Shown: positions 1 through 10,000, numbered from the stretch's first letter. The stretch is DNA of 64,000 nt from Candidatus Bathyarchaeota archaeon (GCA_026014465.1 JAOZID010000010.1:588288-652287), one strand, 5' to 3'. Notes: generated by a model from the letters alone, not told the origin. Translations and numbers: made by a program.

Positions 1-561
1 GAAACAGGACGCATCTTCGTCTTCGCAATACTCACCATACTTTACCTGGGCTTTTGGCTTGCCCTTAGCCTGCTCTTCTCAACAGCCATCAAAAAAACCG
101 CAACCGCCATAATCGGAACCGTCGTCACATGGATATTCTTCACGTTCATACTAGCCATAGTAGCCACCCTCATAGCCAGCGCCGTCGTACCCGTCCAAAC
201 CCCACAGTTCTTCGCCCCATCAATCTCCTCAACCTCTAGCGACCAAGGCGGCTTCATAAGCCGACCCATCGACCAAACCCAAACCGACCTGTACATACAA
301 AGCATCCAAAACCGGCAAAACCTACAAAACATCATCCAAAGCATCTCGCCCTCCTACCTCTACACACAAGCAGCCAACATCTTACTCACAGGCTCAAACT
401 ACGGCTCCGTCATAGTATTCTCATCCAGCGGCATGATACGCCCCAACACCGACGTAACCTCCTGTTGGCCCCAAGTCACAGCCCTAGCAGCCGCCATGAT
501 AGCCTGTTTCGTCGCCGCATACCTACTGTTCCTACGCAGAGAAATCCGCGCAGGAGGGTAA
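1..561 (+). CDS. ABC-2 type transporter permease, C-terminal part
   Basis: The reading frame is open from the window edge to a TAA at 559-561, giving 186 visible residues. A hydrophobic segment lies at about residues 6-27 (FVFAILTILYLGFWLALSLL) and a second at about 33-60. An outer loop of roughly 90 residues rich in Q, S and T follows, then a last membrane helix at about 155-178 before a short basic tail (RREIRAGG). This is the usual end of a NosY/ABC-2 permease with six membrane segments and a large outer loop before the last one. The start and any partner ATPase lie outside the window. It runs convergently towards the leftward export operon that ends at 619. The substrate is unknown. Confidence 0.6.
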   Translation, partial: ETGRIFVFAILTILYLGFWLALSLLFSTAIKKTATAIIGTVVTWIFFTFILAIVATLIASAVVPVQTPQFFAPSISSTSSDQGGFISRPIDQTQTDLYIQSIQNRQNLQNIIQSISPSYLYTQAANILLTGSNYGSVIVFSSSGMIRPNTDVTSCWPQVTALAAAMIACFVAAYLLFLRREIRAGG

Positions 562-618
562 ACCCAAAACAAACACTCAACTCTTTTTTTATCAACAACT
601 AATTAACCAAATTTTTTG

Positions 619-1125
619 CTACGGGCGGCGGCGCTTAAAAATAAACGTGCGGACAAGATTTATCGCGGTTAAAACAGCACCTGATGCTGTCAGGAAAACT
701 GCAAGAGCATATTTGTCGGCTTCTATATTCTGGGGGTTTCCAGCTTCGAATGCTACGCCTATGGGGAGAGAACTTGTTTGGTTTCCACAGTTAGTTACAT
801 AGATGCAGTATTGTCCGCGGCTGTCAAAGTTAATAGGGAAAATATCGGGGGTTGTGGTGCAGGTTTCAATTAGGGTTTGATTGTTGGGGGCAGTGATTTC
901 TAAGTGTATGGGTAACGTGACGTTTTCAAATCCGGGAACAGAAGGCGCAGTGCTTCCAGGTAAAGTGAAGTAACCCACGGCTATTTTTCCCACCCCAACT
1001 GGACCAACAAGGATTGTGGTACAGGAGGTCTGGTTAGGTGCAAACTCACCAAAGCTCGATATTGTGTTTTGAGGAACGTGCGGTGAAGAAGACATCATTA
1101 AAAGAACGGCACCAAAAATCAGCAA
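619..1125 (-). CDS. Membrane-anchored extracellular protein, last gene of ABC operon
   Basis: This 168-residue protein has a hydrophobic N terminus (LIFGAVLLMM), an outer domain of about 110 residues with several N-x-S/T sites and two Cys pairs (QTSCTT, ETCTTT, QYCIYV, TNCGNQ), and a C-terminal membrane helix (ALAVFLTASGAVLTAINLV) ending in RTFIFKRRRP. The start used is TTG at 1125; no ATG is available. The frame is open further upstream, so the true start could lie a few codons earlier, close to the stop of the permease gene at 1149. It is the promoter-distal gene of the operon read from 4633. I recognise no family. A transporter accessory or immunity-like role is inference from position only. 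Confidence 0.6.
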   Translation of the reverse strand: MLIFGAVLLMMSSSPHVPQNTISSFGEFAPNQTSCTTILVGPVGVGKIAVGYFTLPGSTAPSVPGFENVTLPIHLEITAPNNQTLIETCTTTPDIFPINFDSRGQYCIYVTNCGNQTSSLPIGVAFEAGNPQNIEADKYALAVFLTASGAVLTAINLVRTFIFKRRRP

Positions 1126-1148
1126 GATTAAACCTGTACGTTGCAGGT

Positions 1149-1967
1149 TTATTCTCGTACTTCAAACCTCCGGGTGAAGTAAAAATACATTGGAACCACA
1201 AAACCCAAAGCGTAAACTATGCTTACGACCAGAAAAATCTCCGTTGGTAAGCTACGTTCAAAGGGGTTGCTGTTTTGTACTACACCAAAGACTTTGCCAA
1301 GGGTTGTTATAGGTGCTTTGTAGGGGGATAATGACAGATAATTGAACAAAGAACTGGCGCCTACGGTTAGGGTACTTAGGTAGTACAGGACAAAACTTGT
1401 AATTGTTGTAATCAACGCAGATGGAATTGTACGTCTAACAGACAGCGAGATGAATACTGCTAATCCACCATAAAACATCATGGCTAAAACCGTAACGGGA
1501 AGCGCCCAAGCAGCAAACTGAATGCTCCGCAACAGCAAATTAGGGTCTGAATAGAAATTCAAAGCCAACGTGCAAAGCATAACAATCCAAGATAGAAGGG
1601 TCAAAGGAACAACCACTGCAGCAAATTTCGCTATAAAAACCGATGAGCGTGACAGCGGTGATGAGAGGAGAGTCTGCATTAACCCTTGTTCGTAGTCCCT
1701 AGCAAAAGACAGCGACAATAAGAGGACGCAAAACAGCCCCAAAGGCAGCATTTGCAGGTCTATTATGTTGTAAATGGCGGTGGTTATAGTTGAGTCTAAA
1801 GTGGTTTGTAGCTGGATTTGAGGAATGATTTTGAACATGTTTGGGGTTGCAGTAATGGAAATTAGCACTATGAAGCCGATTGCCAATTCAAGTATAGGAA
1901 AACGCCAAGCTCTTTGAATCTCGGCTTTGAGCAATGACAGCGTAGTTTTGAGTGTATGCAAATCCAT
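1149..1967 (-). CDS. ABC-2 type transporter permease
   Basis: This 272-residue integral membrane protein has about six hydrophobic segments, for example FPILELAIGFIVLISI near the N terminus, LGLFCVLLLSLSFARDY, and a final VVSIVYALGFVVPMYFYF. The stretch SFARDYEQGLMQTLLSSPLS is typical of NosY/ABC-2 permeases, where a cytoplasmic coupling helix follows the second membrane segment. ATG at 1967 lies 2 nt after the stop of the ATPase gene, whose last codons supply the AGGAGA ribosome site, so the two are translationally linked. Together they would form one exporter. The substrate is not shown by the sequence; the neighbouring secreted protein at 3762-4175 is a candidate. Confidence 0.85.
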   Translation of the reverse strand: MDLHTLKTTLSLLKAEIQRAWRFPILELAIGFIVLISITATPNMFKIIPQIQLQTTLDSTITTAIYNIIDLQMLPLGLFCVLLLSLSFARDYEQGLMQTLLSSPLSRSSVFIAKFAAVVVPLTLLSWIVMLCTLALNFYSDPNLLLRSIQFAAWALPVTVLAMMFYGGLAVFISLSVRRTIPSALITTITSFVLYYLSTLTVGASSLFNYLSLSPYKAPITTLGKVFGVVQNSNPFERSLPTEIFLVVSIVYALGFVVPMYFYFTRRFEVRE

Positions 1968-1969
1968 TT

Positions 1970-2890
1970 TTAGTCTCCTGAAACGGTTGTTTTGAACAGG
2001 GCTTCTAAATCGTTCCCTGCAGCTTTCACTTCTTCAAGTGAAGCATTCGCTTGCGCTACAACAGCGGGCAAACGTTGCTTGAACACAACAGGGTTTTTGG
2101 CAACCACAACCAAACTGCCCTCAACCGCAGTAACATCTTTAACGCATTCCTCACTTCGCAGCAATTCAGCAACAGCAGTTGCAGGCTCGACCTTGACCAA
2201 GAATACACTGGAATCAACTTCACTTAGCATCCGAGTCAAGGAACCTTGCCGTACAGCTTGTCCGTTATGCATGAGGATGACGTGTTCACAGATTTTTTCT
2301 AGTTCGGGCAGAATGTGGCTGGAGATGATGAAGGAGCAGTCTTTTTTTAAGGAGTTTATGAGGTTAAGCACTTGGGTACGTCCTATGGGGTCAAGGTTTG
2401 AGGTAGGCTCATCAAGTATTACCAGTTCAGGCGTACCCAGCAATGCCTGTGCAAGTCCAATTCTTTGACGCATACCCGCAGAATAGCCGCCGATACGTCT
2501 GTGCTGAGCCTCAGTATCAAGTGCAACAAGCTTCAAAACCCGTTTACTATCGCCCAACACATCAGAAACATCCTTAAACTTAGCCATCAGTTTAAGGTAT
2601 TCAAGCCCAGACAAATGATCATAAAACGCTACTTTCTCATACAAAACGCCGACTTTACGCCTAATCTTTAACGATTCCCGCCAGCAATCAAACCCTAAAA
2701 GCTGCGCACTACCAGAAGTTGCCTTAATCAAACCTAAACTCAATTTCAGAGTGGTTGTTTTGCCAGCGCCGTTTGGCCCAATCAAACCATTTACGCCCCT
2801 GTGCAGATCAAAACTTAACCCGCACAGCGCCTCAGCATTATTGAAACGTTTAACTACGTTCTCAAAACGACCCAAAACATCAGAATTCAT
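1970..2890 (-). CDS. ABC transporter ATP-binding protein (ABC-2 exporter)
   Basis: The protein has an ABC ATPase core in order: Walker A GPNGAGKTTTL (about residue 38), signature YSAGMRQRIGLAQALL (about 140; SAGM in place of SGGQ), and Walker B LVILDEPTSNLDPIG (about 165), followed by a switch His in IISSHILPELE. A C-terminal region of about 100 residues follows, as in the CcmA/BcrA-type exporters. I start at ATG 2890 because GGCGGGGT sits just upstream. A TTG at 2908 would add six residues. The partner permease follows immediately. The pair resembles drug or peptide self-protection exporters, but no specific substrate can be assigned. Confidence 0.9.
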   Translation of the reverse strand: MNSDVLGRFENVVKRFNNAEALCGLSFDLHRGVNGLIGPNGAGKTTTLKLSLGLIKATSGSAQLLGFDCWRESLKIRRKVGVLYEKVAFYDHLSGLEYLKLMAKFKDVSDVLGDSKRVLKLVALDTEAQHRRIGGYSAGMRQRIGLAQALLGTPELVILDEPTSNLDPIGRTQVLNLINSLKKDCSFIISSHILPELEKICEHVILMHNGQAVRQGSLTRMLSEVDSSVFLVKVEPATAVAELLRSEECVKDVTAVEGSLVVVAKNPVVFKQRLPAVVAQANASLEEVKAAGNDLEALFKTTVSGD

Positions 2891-2908
2891 ACGTACCCCG
2901 CCGAACAA

Positions 2909-3748
2909 TTATTTCTGTTCAAAGACTAAACGCTCCATGAACTTTGTTTTTAAGGAGTTTTTGCGTATTCGCTTCTTTTTAGCTTTAGACCGGTACATAA
3001 AAGCAACTAAAACCCCGAAAATAGCCGCGGCTATCAAAATCAGGTATATGGGGAACCAGTTTACATACGGAAACAGGTGTATGTTTAGGTTTTCTGAATA
3101 AGAAGACAACCTGAAAACGCCGCCTTGGATGTAGTCTACGCCCAGTTCGTTGAGTAGAATATCGCTCAAAGAGAAAGCAGATACAACAAGTATGCCTGAA
3201 TCGGATGCAAAACTTAGAACCGAGGGCATACTTACAGTTGAGTCGGCAACATGGAAAGCTTCCACAGTTATAGCATTTAAGAACAGGTCGTTTATAACTG
3301 TCTGCGGCTTTGAAGTTCTACTGGTTACATTTCCAATTAGGCTCCATTTTTCGGTTTCTGTCAACACGATTTCTTGGTCTTCAACAAGGGCATCAGGTGA
3401 TACAAGAAAAATCGAGGACACACCGTCGATGATTAATTGCCCATTGATTATGACACCTTGGACGGTGGAGTTGCTGCTAAATGATTCGCCTTTGAGGGCG
3501 ATATAAGCTTCGCAGGTATCTCCTGCTTTTGGGGTGATGGAAAAAGTCACGTTCAAGTTCTTGGAGGATATGACAGTGCCATTGGTGAGCACCAAAAGTG
3601 AGGATGAATCGCTACTGCTGGAGGTTCGTGTTAACTCTACCGAATATGTTGTATTGACTTCAAGACCACTACATACAGACGCGGCGTAACAGCAAATAAA
3701 AAGGGAGAAGATCAGGCAAAGCCAAAACGGTTTTTTTTCGGTCATCAT
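2909..3748 (-). CDS. Secreted, C-terminally membrane-anchored protein of ABC operon
   Basis: This 279-residue protein has a signal peptide (PFWLCLIFSLFICCYAASVC), an outer domain of about 200 residues rich in Ser, Thr and Val, and one membrane helix near residue 230-250 (FPIYLILIAAAIFGVLVAFM) followed by a strongly basic cytoplasmic tail (RSKAKKKRIRKNSLKTK). The topology is therefore outside domain, one membrane pass, short inside tail. It begins 13 nt after the stop of the small secreted gene and ends 18 nt before the ATPase gene, so it is within the operon. No family was recognised. It may be a receptor, adaptor or anchor working with the exporter; that is inference from position. Confidence 0.65.
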   Translation of the reverse strand: MMTEKKPFWLCLIFSLFICCYAASVCSGLEVNTTYSVELTRTSSSSDSSSLLVLTNGTVISSKNLNVTFSITPKAGDTCEAYIALKGESFSSNSTVQGVIINGQLIIDGVSSIFLVSPDALVEDQEIVLTETEKWSLIGNVTSRTSKPQTVINDLFLNAITVEAFHVADSTVSMPSVLSFASDSGILVVSAFSLSDILLNELGVDYIQGGVFRLSSYSENLNIHLFPYVNWFPIYLILIAAAIFGVLVAFMYRSKAKKKRIRKNSLKTKFMERLVFEQK

Positions 3749-3761
3749 TTAGTATACCCTA

Positions 3762-4175
3762 CTAATCCCAAGTCCAATAAGCTTCTGCATCTGCCTGATT
3801 CGCAAGGTAGCTTGGATAAGCCCAAGCTTGAGCATAACCAGACCAGTCATCAGCGAACCAAGGGTCAAAACTGCCAGAGATGTAGGCTTCACAGTTATAG
3901 GGGTTCTGCAGGTTTCTCAGTGTATCTTGTGAGAAGTCACCAAGGCCAGGTGCATAACTGGGGCTGCATGAAGATTTGCTCCAGTCGATAGCGTATGTTT
4001 GGTCGTCGTAGTAGACGTATATGCTTGCGAAAAGTGAACCATGCGTAGCTCCAGGGGTTGATGTTGCTGATTTGGATAATGGTCCTGCCTCTGCTGCGTT
4101 AGCTATACCTACAGAAAGCATGGATACAAGAAGGACTGCAATAATGATGGTTTTTGAAAGAAGTTTTATTTGCAT
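3762..4175 (-). CDS. Small secreted protein, Trp/Tyr-rich
   Basis: I start at ATG 4175 because a strong AAGGAGG ribosome site lies just upstream. The longer frame to 4286 has no such site and would place the signal peptide internally. The 137-residue product has a clear signal peptide (TIIIAVLLVSMLSVGIANA, cut likely after ANA) and a mature part of about 110 residues with only two Cys (SSCSP, YNCEA), which could form one disulfide. The C-terminal third is rich in W, Y, A and D (DPWFADDWSGYAQAWAYPSY, ending AYWTWD). It sits between a winged-helix regulator and a dedicated ABC-2 exporter, a layout seen for bacteriocin-like or signalling peptides. The function itself is unknown. Confidence 0.65.
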   Translation of the reverse strand: MQIKLLSKTIIIAVLLVSMLSVGIANAAEAGPLSKSATSTPGATHGSLFASIYVYYDDQTYAIDWSKSSCSPSYAPGLGDFSQDTLRNLQNPYNCEAYISGSFDPWFADDWSGYAQAWAYPSYLANQADAEAYWTWD

Positions 4176-4285
4176 ACTCTTTTCCCTCCTTTTTAATTGA
4201 TGGGCTTCATTGTGCACACGAATTTTAAGAGACTTTGGACGATTCAGACCCAAATCAAACCCAACCAATACCTTGCTCATGGACA

Positions 4286-4633
4286 TTACGCACTAGCCTC
4301 TGATGATTCATACTCAAAATTATCGCTTGCAACGCTAACGTTATCTGTATCCTCGGACAAAACAACCGCGCTAGCATCTACGCCTTTCTGTGTAAGTTGA
4401 TAAAACTTTGAATTACCAAAACTCAAGCTTTTAACTATGTTCTCTTTCAAGAGATAACGCAAGTGTTTTTGAACTGTCCACCAGTCTAGACCCACATCTT
4501 TAGCTATTTGACTGCAGTTTTTTGGCGTGCAAACCAAAGATTTCAGAATTCTTTTCCGTGACTTAGCCCCTCTGGAAAGTCTAAACAGAACTAAAACTTC
4601 AGGAGCAACAATTCCGCGGTTAGGCTTATTCAC
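4286..4633 (-). CDS. Winged-helix transcriptional regulator
   Basis: This 115-residue protein carries a winged helix-turn-helix at about residues 20-85: SRKRILKSLVCTPKNCSQIA, then DVGLDWWTVQKHLRYLLKEN as recognition helix, then the wing KSLSFGNSKFYQLTQKG. This is the ArsR/MarR-like fold common in archaea. The C-terminal 25 residues are acidic and disordered-looking (LSEDTDNVSVASDNFEYESS). It is the first gene of the leftward operon that includes the secreted protein and ABC exporter. Two inverted repeats and a TATA box lie in the 280-bp region upstream, so autoregulation is plausible. The ligand is unknown. Confidence 0.75.
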   Translation of the reverse strand: MNKPNRGIVAPEVLVLFRLSRGAKSRKRILKSLVCTPKNCSQIAKDVGLDWWTVQKHLRYLLKENIVKSLSFGNSKFYQLTQKGVDASAVVLSEDTDNVSVASDNFEYESSEASA

Positions 4634-4727
4634 AAAGAATCCTCACAAAACGCTGACAGAAACAGAAGTTGAGTTCTAAAAAAGAAGCACCACAAATAAA
4701 ATGAACCCACGGGATCGTTTCCAAAGT

Positions 4728-4786
4728 TACACCCAAAGGGTGTACGCAAACCAAAGATATAAGAGTTACTTTCTACGCAAAAGTAA
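4728..4786 (-). promoter_or_regulatory. Promoter and two inverted repeats upstream of the winged-helix operon
   Basis: A perfect 17-bp inverted repeat TACACCC-AAA-GGGTGTA lies at 4728-4744. A TATA-like CTTATATCT (minus strand, 4755-4763) lies about 10 nt upstream of it, so the expected transcription start (about 25 nt after the TATA centre) falls inside the repeat, a typical repressor position. A second repeat, TTACTTT-7nt-AAAGTAA at 4766-4786, lies on the other side of the TATA box. The first gene downstream is the winged-helix regulator at 4633. Binding by that protein is inference. Confidence 0.45.
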
Positions 4787-4912
4787 TTCTAATTCAACAA
4801 AAAACAGCAACAAAAGAATCTCCAGAAAAATGCGGCAAACAAAACGCCAAATCAAAGACCCACACGAAAGCCGTGAACAGACAAAGCAGCTAAAGAAAAA
4901 AGCAACATCAAA

Positions 4913-5467
4913 CTATTTTGTACCAACATTAAAACCACAATTGAACCGCAACAGCTGTTTTTTGATTTCTTCTGGGGCTATGGGTCCGATTCGCAGTAGG
5001 TACTCGGCTTCGTGTCCGTCGTTGCCAAAGTCTTCTTCGCTAAACAGCAAAGTTTCTTCGCAGCGGGCATGTAACTGCTTGGCTAGGCCTTGGAAGCTTT
5101 TTCTGGAGGCGTCGTTGGAGGGGTTTACGGTGCCCTCGAAATATTGGACGTTTGCGGCGTTGATTTGATGTAGCAGCATGCGTTTTTGCAGGGCGTGCCC
5201 GCGGTAGTGTTGGTGCACGACGGCTTCCCAGCTAAAAAAAGTGTCAGGCCGTTGTGGGGGGACGTATCCTGAGCTGAAAGCGACGATTTTGCCTTGGTGT
5301 TCGGCTACGACGCAGGTGCTTGAGAAGTCTTTGGCTAACAGGAAATAGGTGTAACGCGAGTTCAAGCCCACGTAGGGCTGGTTGGCGGTTAAAAGGGGAT
5401 AGACGTGTTTTATGTCTGCGATTTTGACGTTGCGGATATTAAAAGGGGGGGAGTTACTGTTTGGCAT
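4913..5467 (-). CDS. ablB: GNAT acetyltransferase, EctA-like; probable beta-lysine N-acetyltransferase
   Basis: This is a GNAT-fold protein of about 184 residues. The central part ([20 protein letters not shown] followed by [15 protein letters not shown]) closely follows the pattern of diaminobutyrate acetyltransferase EctA (SGY-x-P-x-RPDT-x-F-x-W, then RG-x-x-L for acetyl-CoA). The gene overlaps the 3' end of a lysine 2,3-aminomutase gene, whose product beta-lysine is normally acetylated to N-epsilon-acetyl-beta-lysine, a compatible solute. I therefore call it AblB by context, while its sequence looks EctA-type. No other ectoine genes are present. The start is ATG 5467; a GTG at 5476 is also possible. 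The acceptor amine has not been shown. Confidence 0.7.
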   Translation of the reverse strand: MPNSNSPPFNIRNVKIADIKHVYPLLTANQPYVGLNSRYTYFLLAKDFSSTCVVAEHQGKIVAFSSGYVPPQRPDTFFSWEAVVHQHYRGHALQKRMLLHQINAANVQYFEGTVNPSNDASRKSFQGLAKQLHARCEETLLFSEEDFGNDGHEAEYLLRIGPIAPEEIKKQLLRFNCGFNVGTK

Positions 5468-6818
5468 CGTCTGCACTTTTGGGTTTGCGTTTTTTGCTTC
5501 GGCGGCTGATACGCATGTTTTCTTGGGGAACCAGCGCGATTTGGTCGTCAGCGTCGGTTAGCAACCGTTCTACACCGATAGCTTTTGTCTCGTCGGCTTC
5601 GTCAAGCTTTAACTGCAAAGCACAGTCGTCACAGTTACGGTCACAGAAAATCGGCTCATAACTATCAGGCTCCTTATACGTAGTTATGACACCTTCGTAG
5701 TTGCGCAGTACGACCTTGTTGGTTGACCATGAGATAAGGTAGTTGGGCATGACGGGGATTTTTCCTCCGCCTCCAGGGGCGTCTACTACATATGTTGGGA
5801 CTGCAAAGCCGCTGGTGTGACCTACGAGGCTTTCGATGATTTCTATGCCTTTGCCGATGGGGGTGCGGAAATGAGATAACCCTTCGGATAGGTCGCATTG
5901 GAACAGGTAGTAGGGGCGCACACGGTTTTGTACAAGCTTGTGGTTGAGTTTTTTCATGATACGGGGGCAGTCGTTGACGCCTGCAAGCAGCACGGACTGG
6001 TTTCCCAAGGGAATACCAGCGTCGGCTAGTTTGCGAACGGCGGCTTTTGCAGAGCGCGTAAGTTCTCGGGGGTGGTTGAAGTGGGTGTTTAGCCAGATGG
6101 GGTGATGTTTTTTGAGCATGTTCACCAGGTCGTCGGTTATGCGGTAGGGCAAAACCACGGGCATGCGTGAGCCGATGCGTATTATTTCTACGTGGGGGAT
6201 TTTGCGTAGTTCGGTTAAGACCCAGTCTAGGTAGTCGTCGGGGAGCATGAAGGGGTCGCCGCCTGAGAGCAGTACGTCGCGGACTTGACGGTTGTTTTTA
6301 ATGTAGTTGATTCCTTCTAGGATTTGCTCTTTGGAGGGGATGTAGTCGGAGTCGCCGACTTTGCGTTTGCGGGTGCAGTGGCGGCAGTACATGGAGCAGC
6401 GGTTGCTGACCAAAAACAGTACTCTGTCGGGGTAACGGTGGGTTATGCCTTTTACGGGGCTGTCTTTGTCTTCATGCAACGGATCAGACATGTCATACCG
6501 CGAAATTATCAACTCAGAAGGGCTGGGGAAAGACTGCTTAAAAATAGGGTCATTCTGATAGTTTTCTTTTTCAATCAACGACGCATAATAAGGTGTTATG
6601 CTCATCGGAAACTTTTCAATGGTTTTTTCAAGTTCCTTGCGTTCTTTTTTGGTAAAAGTAATCCCGGTGAGTTTTTCAAAAGCAGTGATAGTTCGTATGG
6701 AATTAGCCAGCTGCCACTTGTAATCGTGCCAGTTACTGGGGGTAACGTTTTTGTGGGCGTTTTGTGCAAATGATTCTTGAGTTACAGGAAGTGTTTCAGT
6801 TTTTTTAGTAGTAGTCAC
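5454..6818 (-). CDS. ablA: L-lysine 2,3-aminomutase
   Basis: This radical SAM, PLP-dependent enzyme converts L-lysine to L-beta-lysine. Visible motifs are the cluster motif [18 protein letters not shown] (Cys-x3-Cys-x2-Cys, about residues 135-155), the SAM site [13 protein letters not shown], the PLP lysine in [15 protein letters not shown] (about residue 350), and a C-terminal Cys cluster [12 protein letters not shown], which binds zinc in the clostridial enzyme. The length of 454 fits the family (about 415-470). The start is GTG at 6818. It overlaps the acetyltransferase gene by 14 bp, so the two form an operon. The product is expected to feed the osmolyte N-acetyl-beta-lysine. The basic tail ([16 protein letters not shown]) is an unusual extension. 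Confidence 0.93.
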   Translation of the reverse strand: MTTTKKTETLPVTQESFAQNAHKNVTPSNWHDYKWQLANSIRTITAFEKLTGITFTKKERKELEKTIEKFPMSITPYYASLIEKENYQNDPIFKQSFPSPSELIISRYDMSDPLHEDKDSPVKGITHRYPDRVLFLVSNRCSMYCRHCTRKRKVGDSDYIPSKEQILEGINYIKNNRQVRDVLLSGGDPFMLPDDYLDWVLTELRKIPHVEIIRIGSRMPVVLPYRITDDLVNMLKKHHPIWLNTHFNHPRELTRSAKAAVRKLADAGIPLGNQSVLLAGVNDCPRIMKKLNHKLVQNRVRPYYLFQCDLSEGLSHFRTPIGKGIEIIESLVGHTSGFAVPTYVVDAPGGGGKIPVMPNYLISWSTNKVVLRNYEGVITTYKEPDSYEPIFCDRNCDDCALQLKLDEADETKAIGVERLLTDADDQIALVPQENMRISRRSKKRKPKSADDAKQ

Positions 6819-7029
6819 GAATTAACGACTCCAAAACAAGAAACAAGCAGAAATATAAAGCGGCTAATAAGCCAAAGGCGCTTGCTTCTTATTTTTGTTC
6901 TCGTTAGTTGGGGCTACTTATAAGTTTTTGCGCGTTGAAAAGCAAAGATTAGATCTTAAACAAAGTGAAGACAAAAACAATGGTAAAAGTGGGGGGTTTA
7001 TGCGCTGCAAATCCTGAGAGTTGAGGGGG

Positions 7030-10000
7030 TTAGGTGTGTTGCACCATTGTGTTGTCCATGTTTGCAATGGATAGGCTGACGGTTTCGGGTTTGGATTCAG
7101 CAACAAGCTTTGGCTTTATGGGTAATGTCATGGTGAAGGTTGTTCCTTTGCCCACTTTGCTTGTGACAGTGATTTTTCCGCCGTGCGACTCTACGATGCG
7201 TTTGCATATGGCTAATCCAAAGCCCATGCCTTTTGCTTTGGTGGTGAATAGGGGTGTCCATAGTTTGCTTAGGGTTGCGGGGGTCATGCCTTCGCCTGTG
7301 TCTTTGAAGCTAATTGTTACTTTGCTTTTTGATTCGCGGCTTGTGACGGTGAGGGCTCCACCGGAGGGCATGGCGTCGAAGGCGTTTTTGATGAGGTTTA
7401 TGAAGACGCGTACGAGTTTGTTTACGTCTGCTTTGAATGCGGGGGTTTCATGTGTTTTATCGATTACGTTGATGTCAGGGGGAATTTTGAGCAGGTTTAC
7501 GGCGGTTTGCAGGAGCTGTTTTGAAGTTGTTTGCGTAAGTTCCACGTTAAGTTCTTTGGAGTAATCTAAGAGGTCGTTAACGATTTTGTTGCTGTACTCA
7601 ATGCTTTTCTCAATGGTACGCATCATTTCTTGGCTAGCAGCATCCAAATGTTTCCCATGCTTCGTGTTCAGGTAATACGTTGCGCCTTTTATGCTGGTTA
7701 ACGGGTTACGCAAATCATGCCCTATCATGCCCGCGAGTTCACCAATAGCGGCTAACCGTTCAGACTTCACAAGCTGCTCTTGAGCTTTCTTTAGCTGCAA
7801 AGTCCGTTGAGCAACAATCTGCTCTAGCTTTTGCGAATACTCCGCCAACTTGTTCTCCAACAATTTACGTTCAGTCGCATTCACTGCAAGCTCCAACGCA
7901 GAAACCACATTACCATCAGCATCCTTTATAGGAGTAACAATAAGCTCCGTCCAAAAACGCTTCCCATTAGGCGCAACCGAAGAAACCTCGTGAGTATCAA
8001 AAGGCGCCCCTTCAAAAACCTTCTTAACCCCACAGTTAGGACAAACAGAAGTCCGATTGTTAAAGATTGAAAAACAGAATTTTTTCTTCAAATTGGGGTG
8101 CATATGCTTGAAAAACCTGTTAGTCCAAGTTACACGGTAGTTCTTGTCTATGATAGCAAGCCCTGCGCCTATGTTTTCAGTTACAGTTTCTAGTAGGTCG
8201 CGTTCCTGTTTGAGACCCATTTCTAGTTTCTTTCTTTCGGATATGTCGCGGACGATTGTTAGGAAGCAGGGTTGGTTATTTGCTGTTAGAGTGTTCATGG
8301 ATAATTCTATGGGGAATTCGGCGCCGTCTTTGCGTAGAGCGTCAATTTGTAAATGTTTTTCAGTTGAAGCATTGGAAACCAGTTGGTTCAAAATGTCGCG
8401 GGGGTCTTTGCAGGTGTTGGAAGGGTTAATTATTTTTGACCAGCACCGCCCCATGGCTTCTTTTTCGTTGTAGCCAAAGATTTTTTCGGCTGCGGGGTTC
8501 CAGTAGATAACTTGGCCTTCAGCATCCAGCAACAGTATAGCGTCTAGCGCGCTGGTGCTTATGGCTCGGAACATTTCCTCGCTTGTCCTCAAATCTTCCT
8601 CAAGCTTCTTTTTCTCAGTGATGCCACGCAAAATACTCAGAACAGACTTGACCTTGCCGTTTTCCAATATGGGTGACCAAGAATGAGAAATCCAGCGTAT
8701 TTTCCCAGTTGAGTCTAATATGCGGTATTCTAGGTCGGCGCCTTTTTTGCCAGATAAGGCGCTGGAAATGTTTTTGTTAATTAATTCTACGTCTTCAGGG
8801 TAGAATATGGAAGGTGAAGTACCAACGAGTTCTTCGGGTTTGTAACCTAACACGTTATAGCTGGAGGGACTCAGGTATTCAATGACGTTTTCTGAATTAG
8901 ACACCATGACAACGTCAGCAGAGTTTTCAACGATGCCTCGGAATTTCTCTTCACTTTCAGCTAAAGCGTGTTGATGCTTAACCTCATCAGTAATATCCTT
9001 GATAGTTACAACAAAATCTTCAGAAACCGAAGAAGGATACTTGATGGAGCTAACAGAAATTTCACAATGCATATTTTTGCCGTCTTTATCCATCAAAGTG
9101 TAACGAACGTTGCTGGCTTTGCCCCGAGCAAGAATTATCTCCCACAACGAAACCGCAGATTTATGTTCATCAAAATGCACAAAATCCAAACTGGCTTTGC
9201 CGATGAGTTCGGCTTTGGAGGAGTAACCAAACAGGTTGACGGTTGCCATGTTGCAGTCTTTGATGACAGCTTTGGAGTCAGTTACCACGATGGCGTCAGG
9301 GGAAGAATCAAGGATGCTTTGCAGTTTCTCTTCGTTCTCTTTAATTTGGCTGGCTTTTTTCGCAACCAAATCCTCAAGTTTTTCAGTGTACTCTTTTAGC
9401 TGCTCCTCGGCTTTTCTTCGGTGAGTTACCTCGCGGCAAATAACTAGAATAGCGTTCCTCTCAGCATAACTGATTTTTTTCGCGTTAATCTCGAACTGGC
9501 GAATCACGCCTAAATGGTCAGCGATGTCAACTTCGTAAGGTTCCACCTTTTGACCGGTATTTCTTTTCTTGAAGTTCTGACCAAGCAGTTTTTTGCTGTC
9601 CTCGGGTAAATTGGGTAAATCAAAAAAGGACCTGCCTATCCAGCCGTCTGCAGAACCGATAACACGTTCGTACGCAGTGTTCATACAAATAAATTTGCCC
9701 TGTTCATCAATTATCACTGTGGGGTCAGCAATCAGGTTAAGAAGCAAATTGAAGTTGTTTTCTGTTAAACAATCCTCGGTTTGTGTAAGTTTTGCAAGAA
9801 GCGCTTCTTTGTTGACGCAAACGGTTTTCTTGATTTGACCCACGTAGTTTAGGAAAGTGAAGTCTTCGGGTTTTATGGGTCCAAAGTCGCTTTGAATTTT
9901 CGAGTAGAGCTTTTGCATGAACATTACTTCAAGGGGTTTGGAGCCGATCCCGAAAACTTCTTCTAGTCCATGCGCAAAATCGTCCAAGCGGTCTGGAATC

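Noticed and set aside
4176-4286. Longer start for the small secreted protein
   Set aside because: No ribosome site there, and it would bury the signal peptide; ATG 4175 has AAGGAGG.
4701-5168. 155-residue plus-strand frame
   Set aside because: Runs through the exporter promoter and antisense to the acetyltransferase; basic, low-complexity text without a domain.
7034-7564. 176-residue plus-strand frame
   Set aside because: Antisense of the kinase catalytic domain; no ribosome site, no domain, and the kinase motifs on the other strand are intact.
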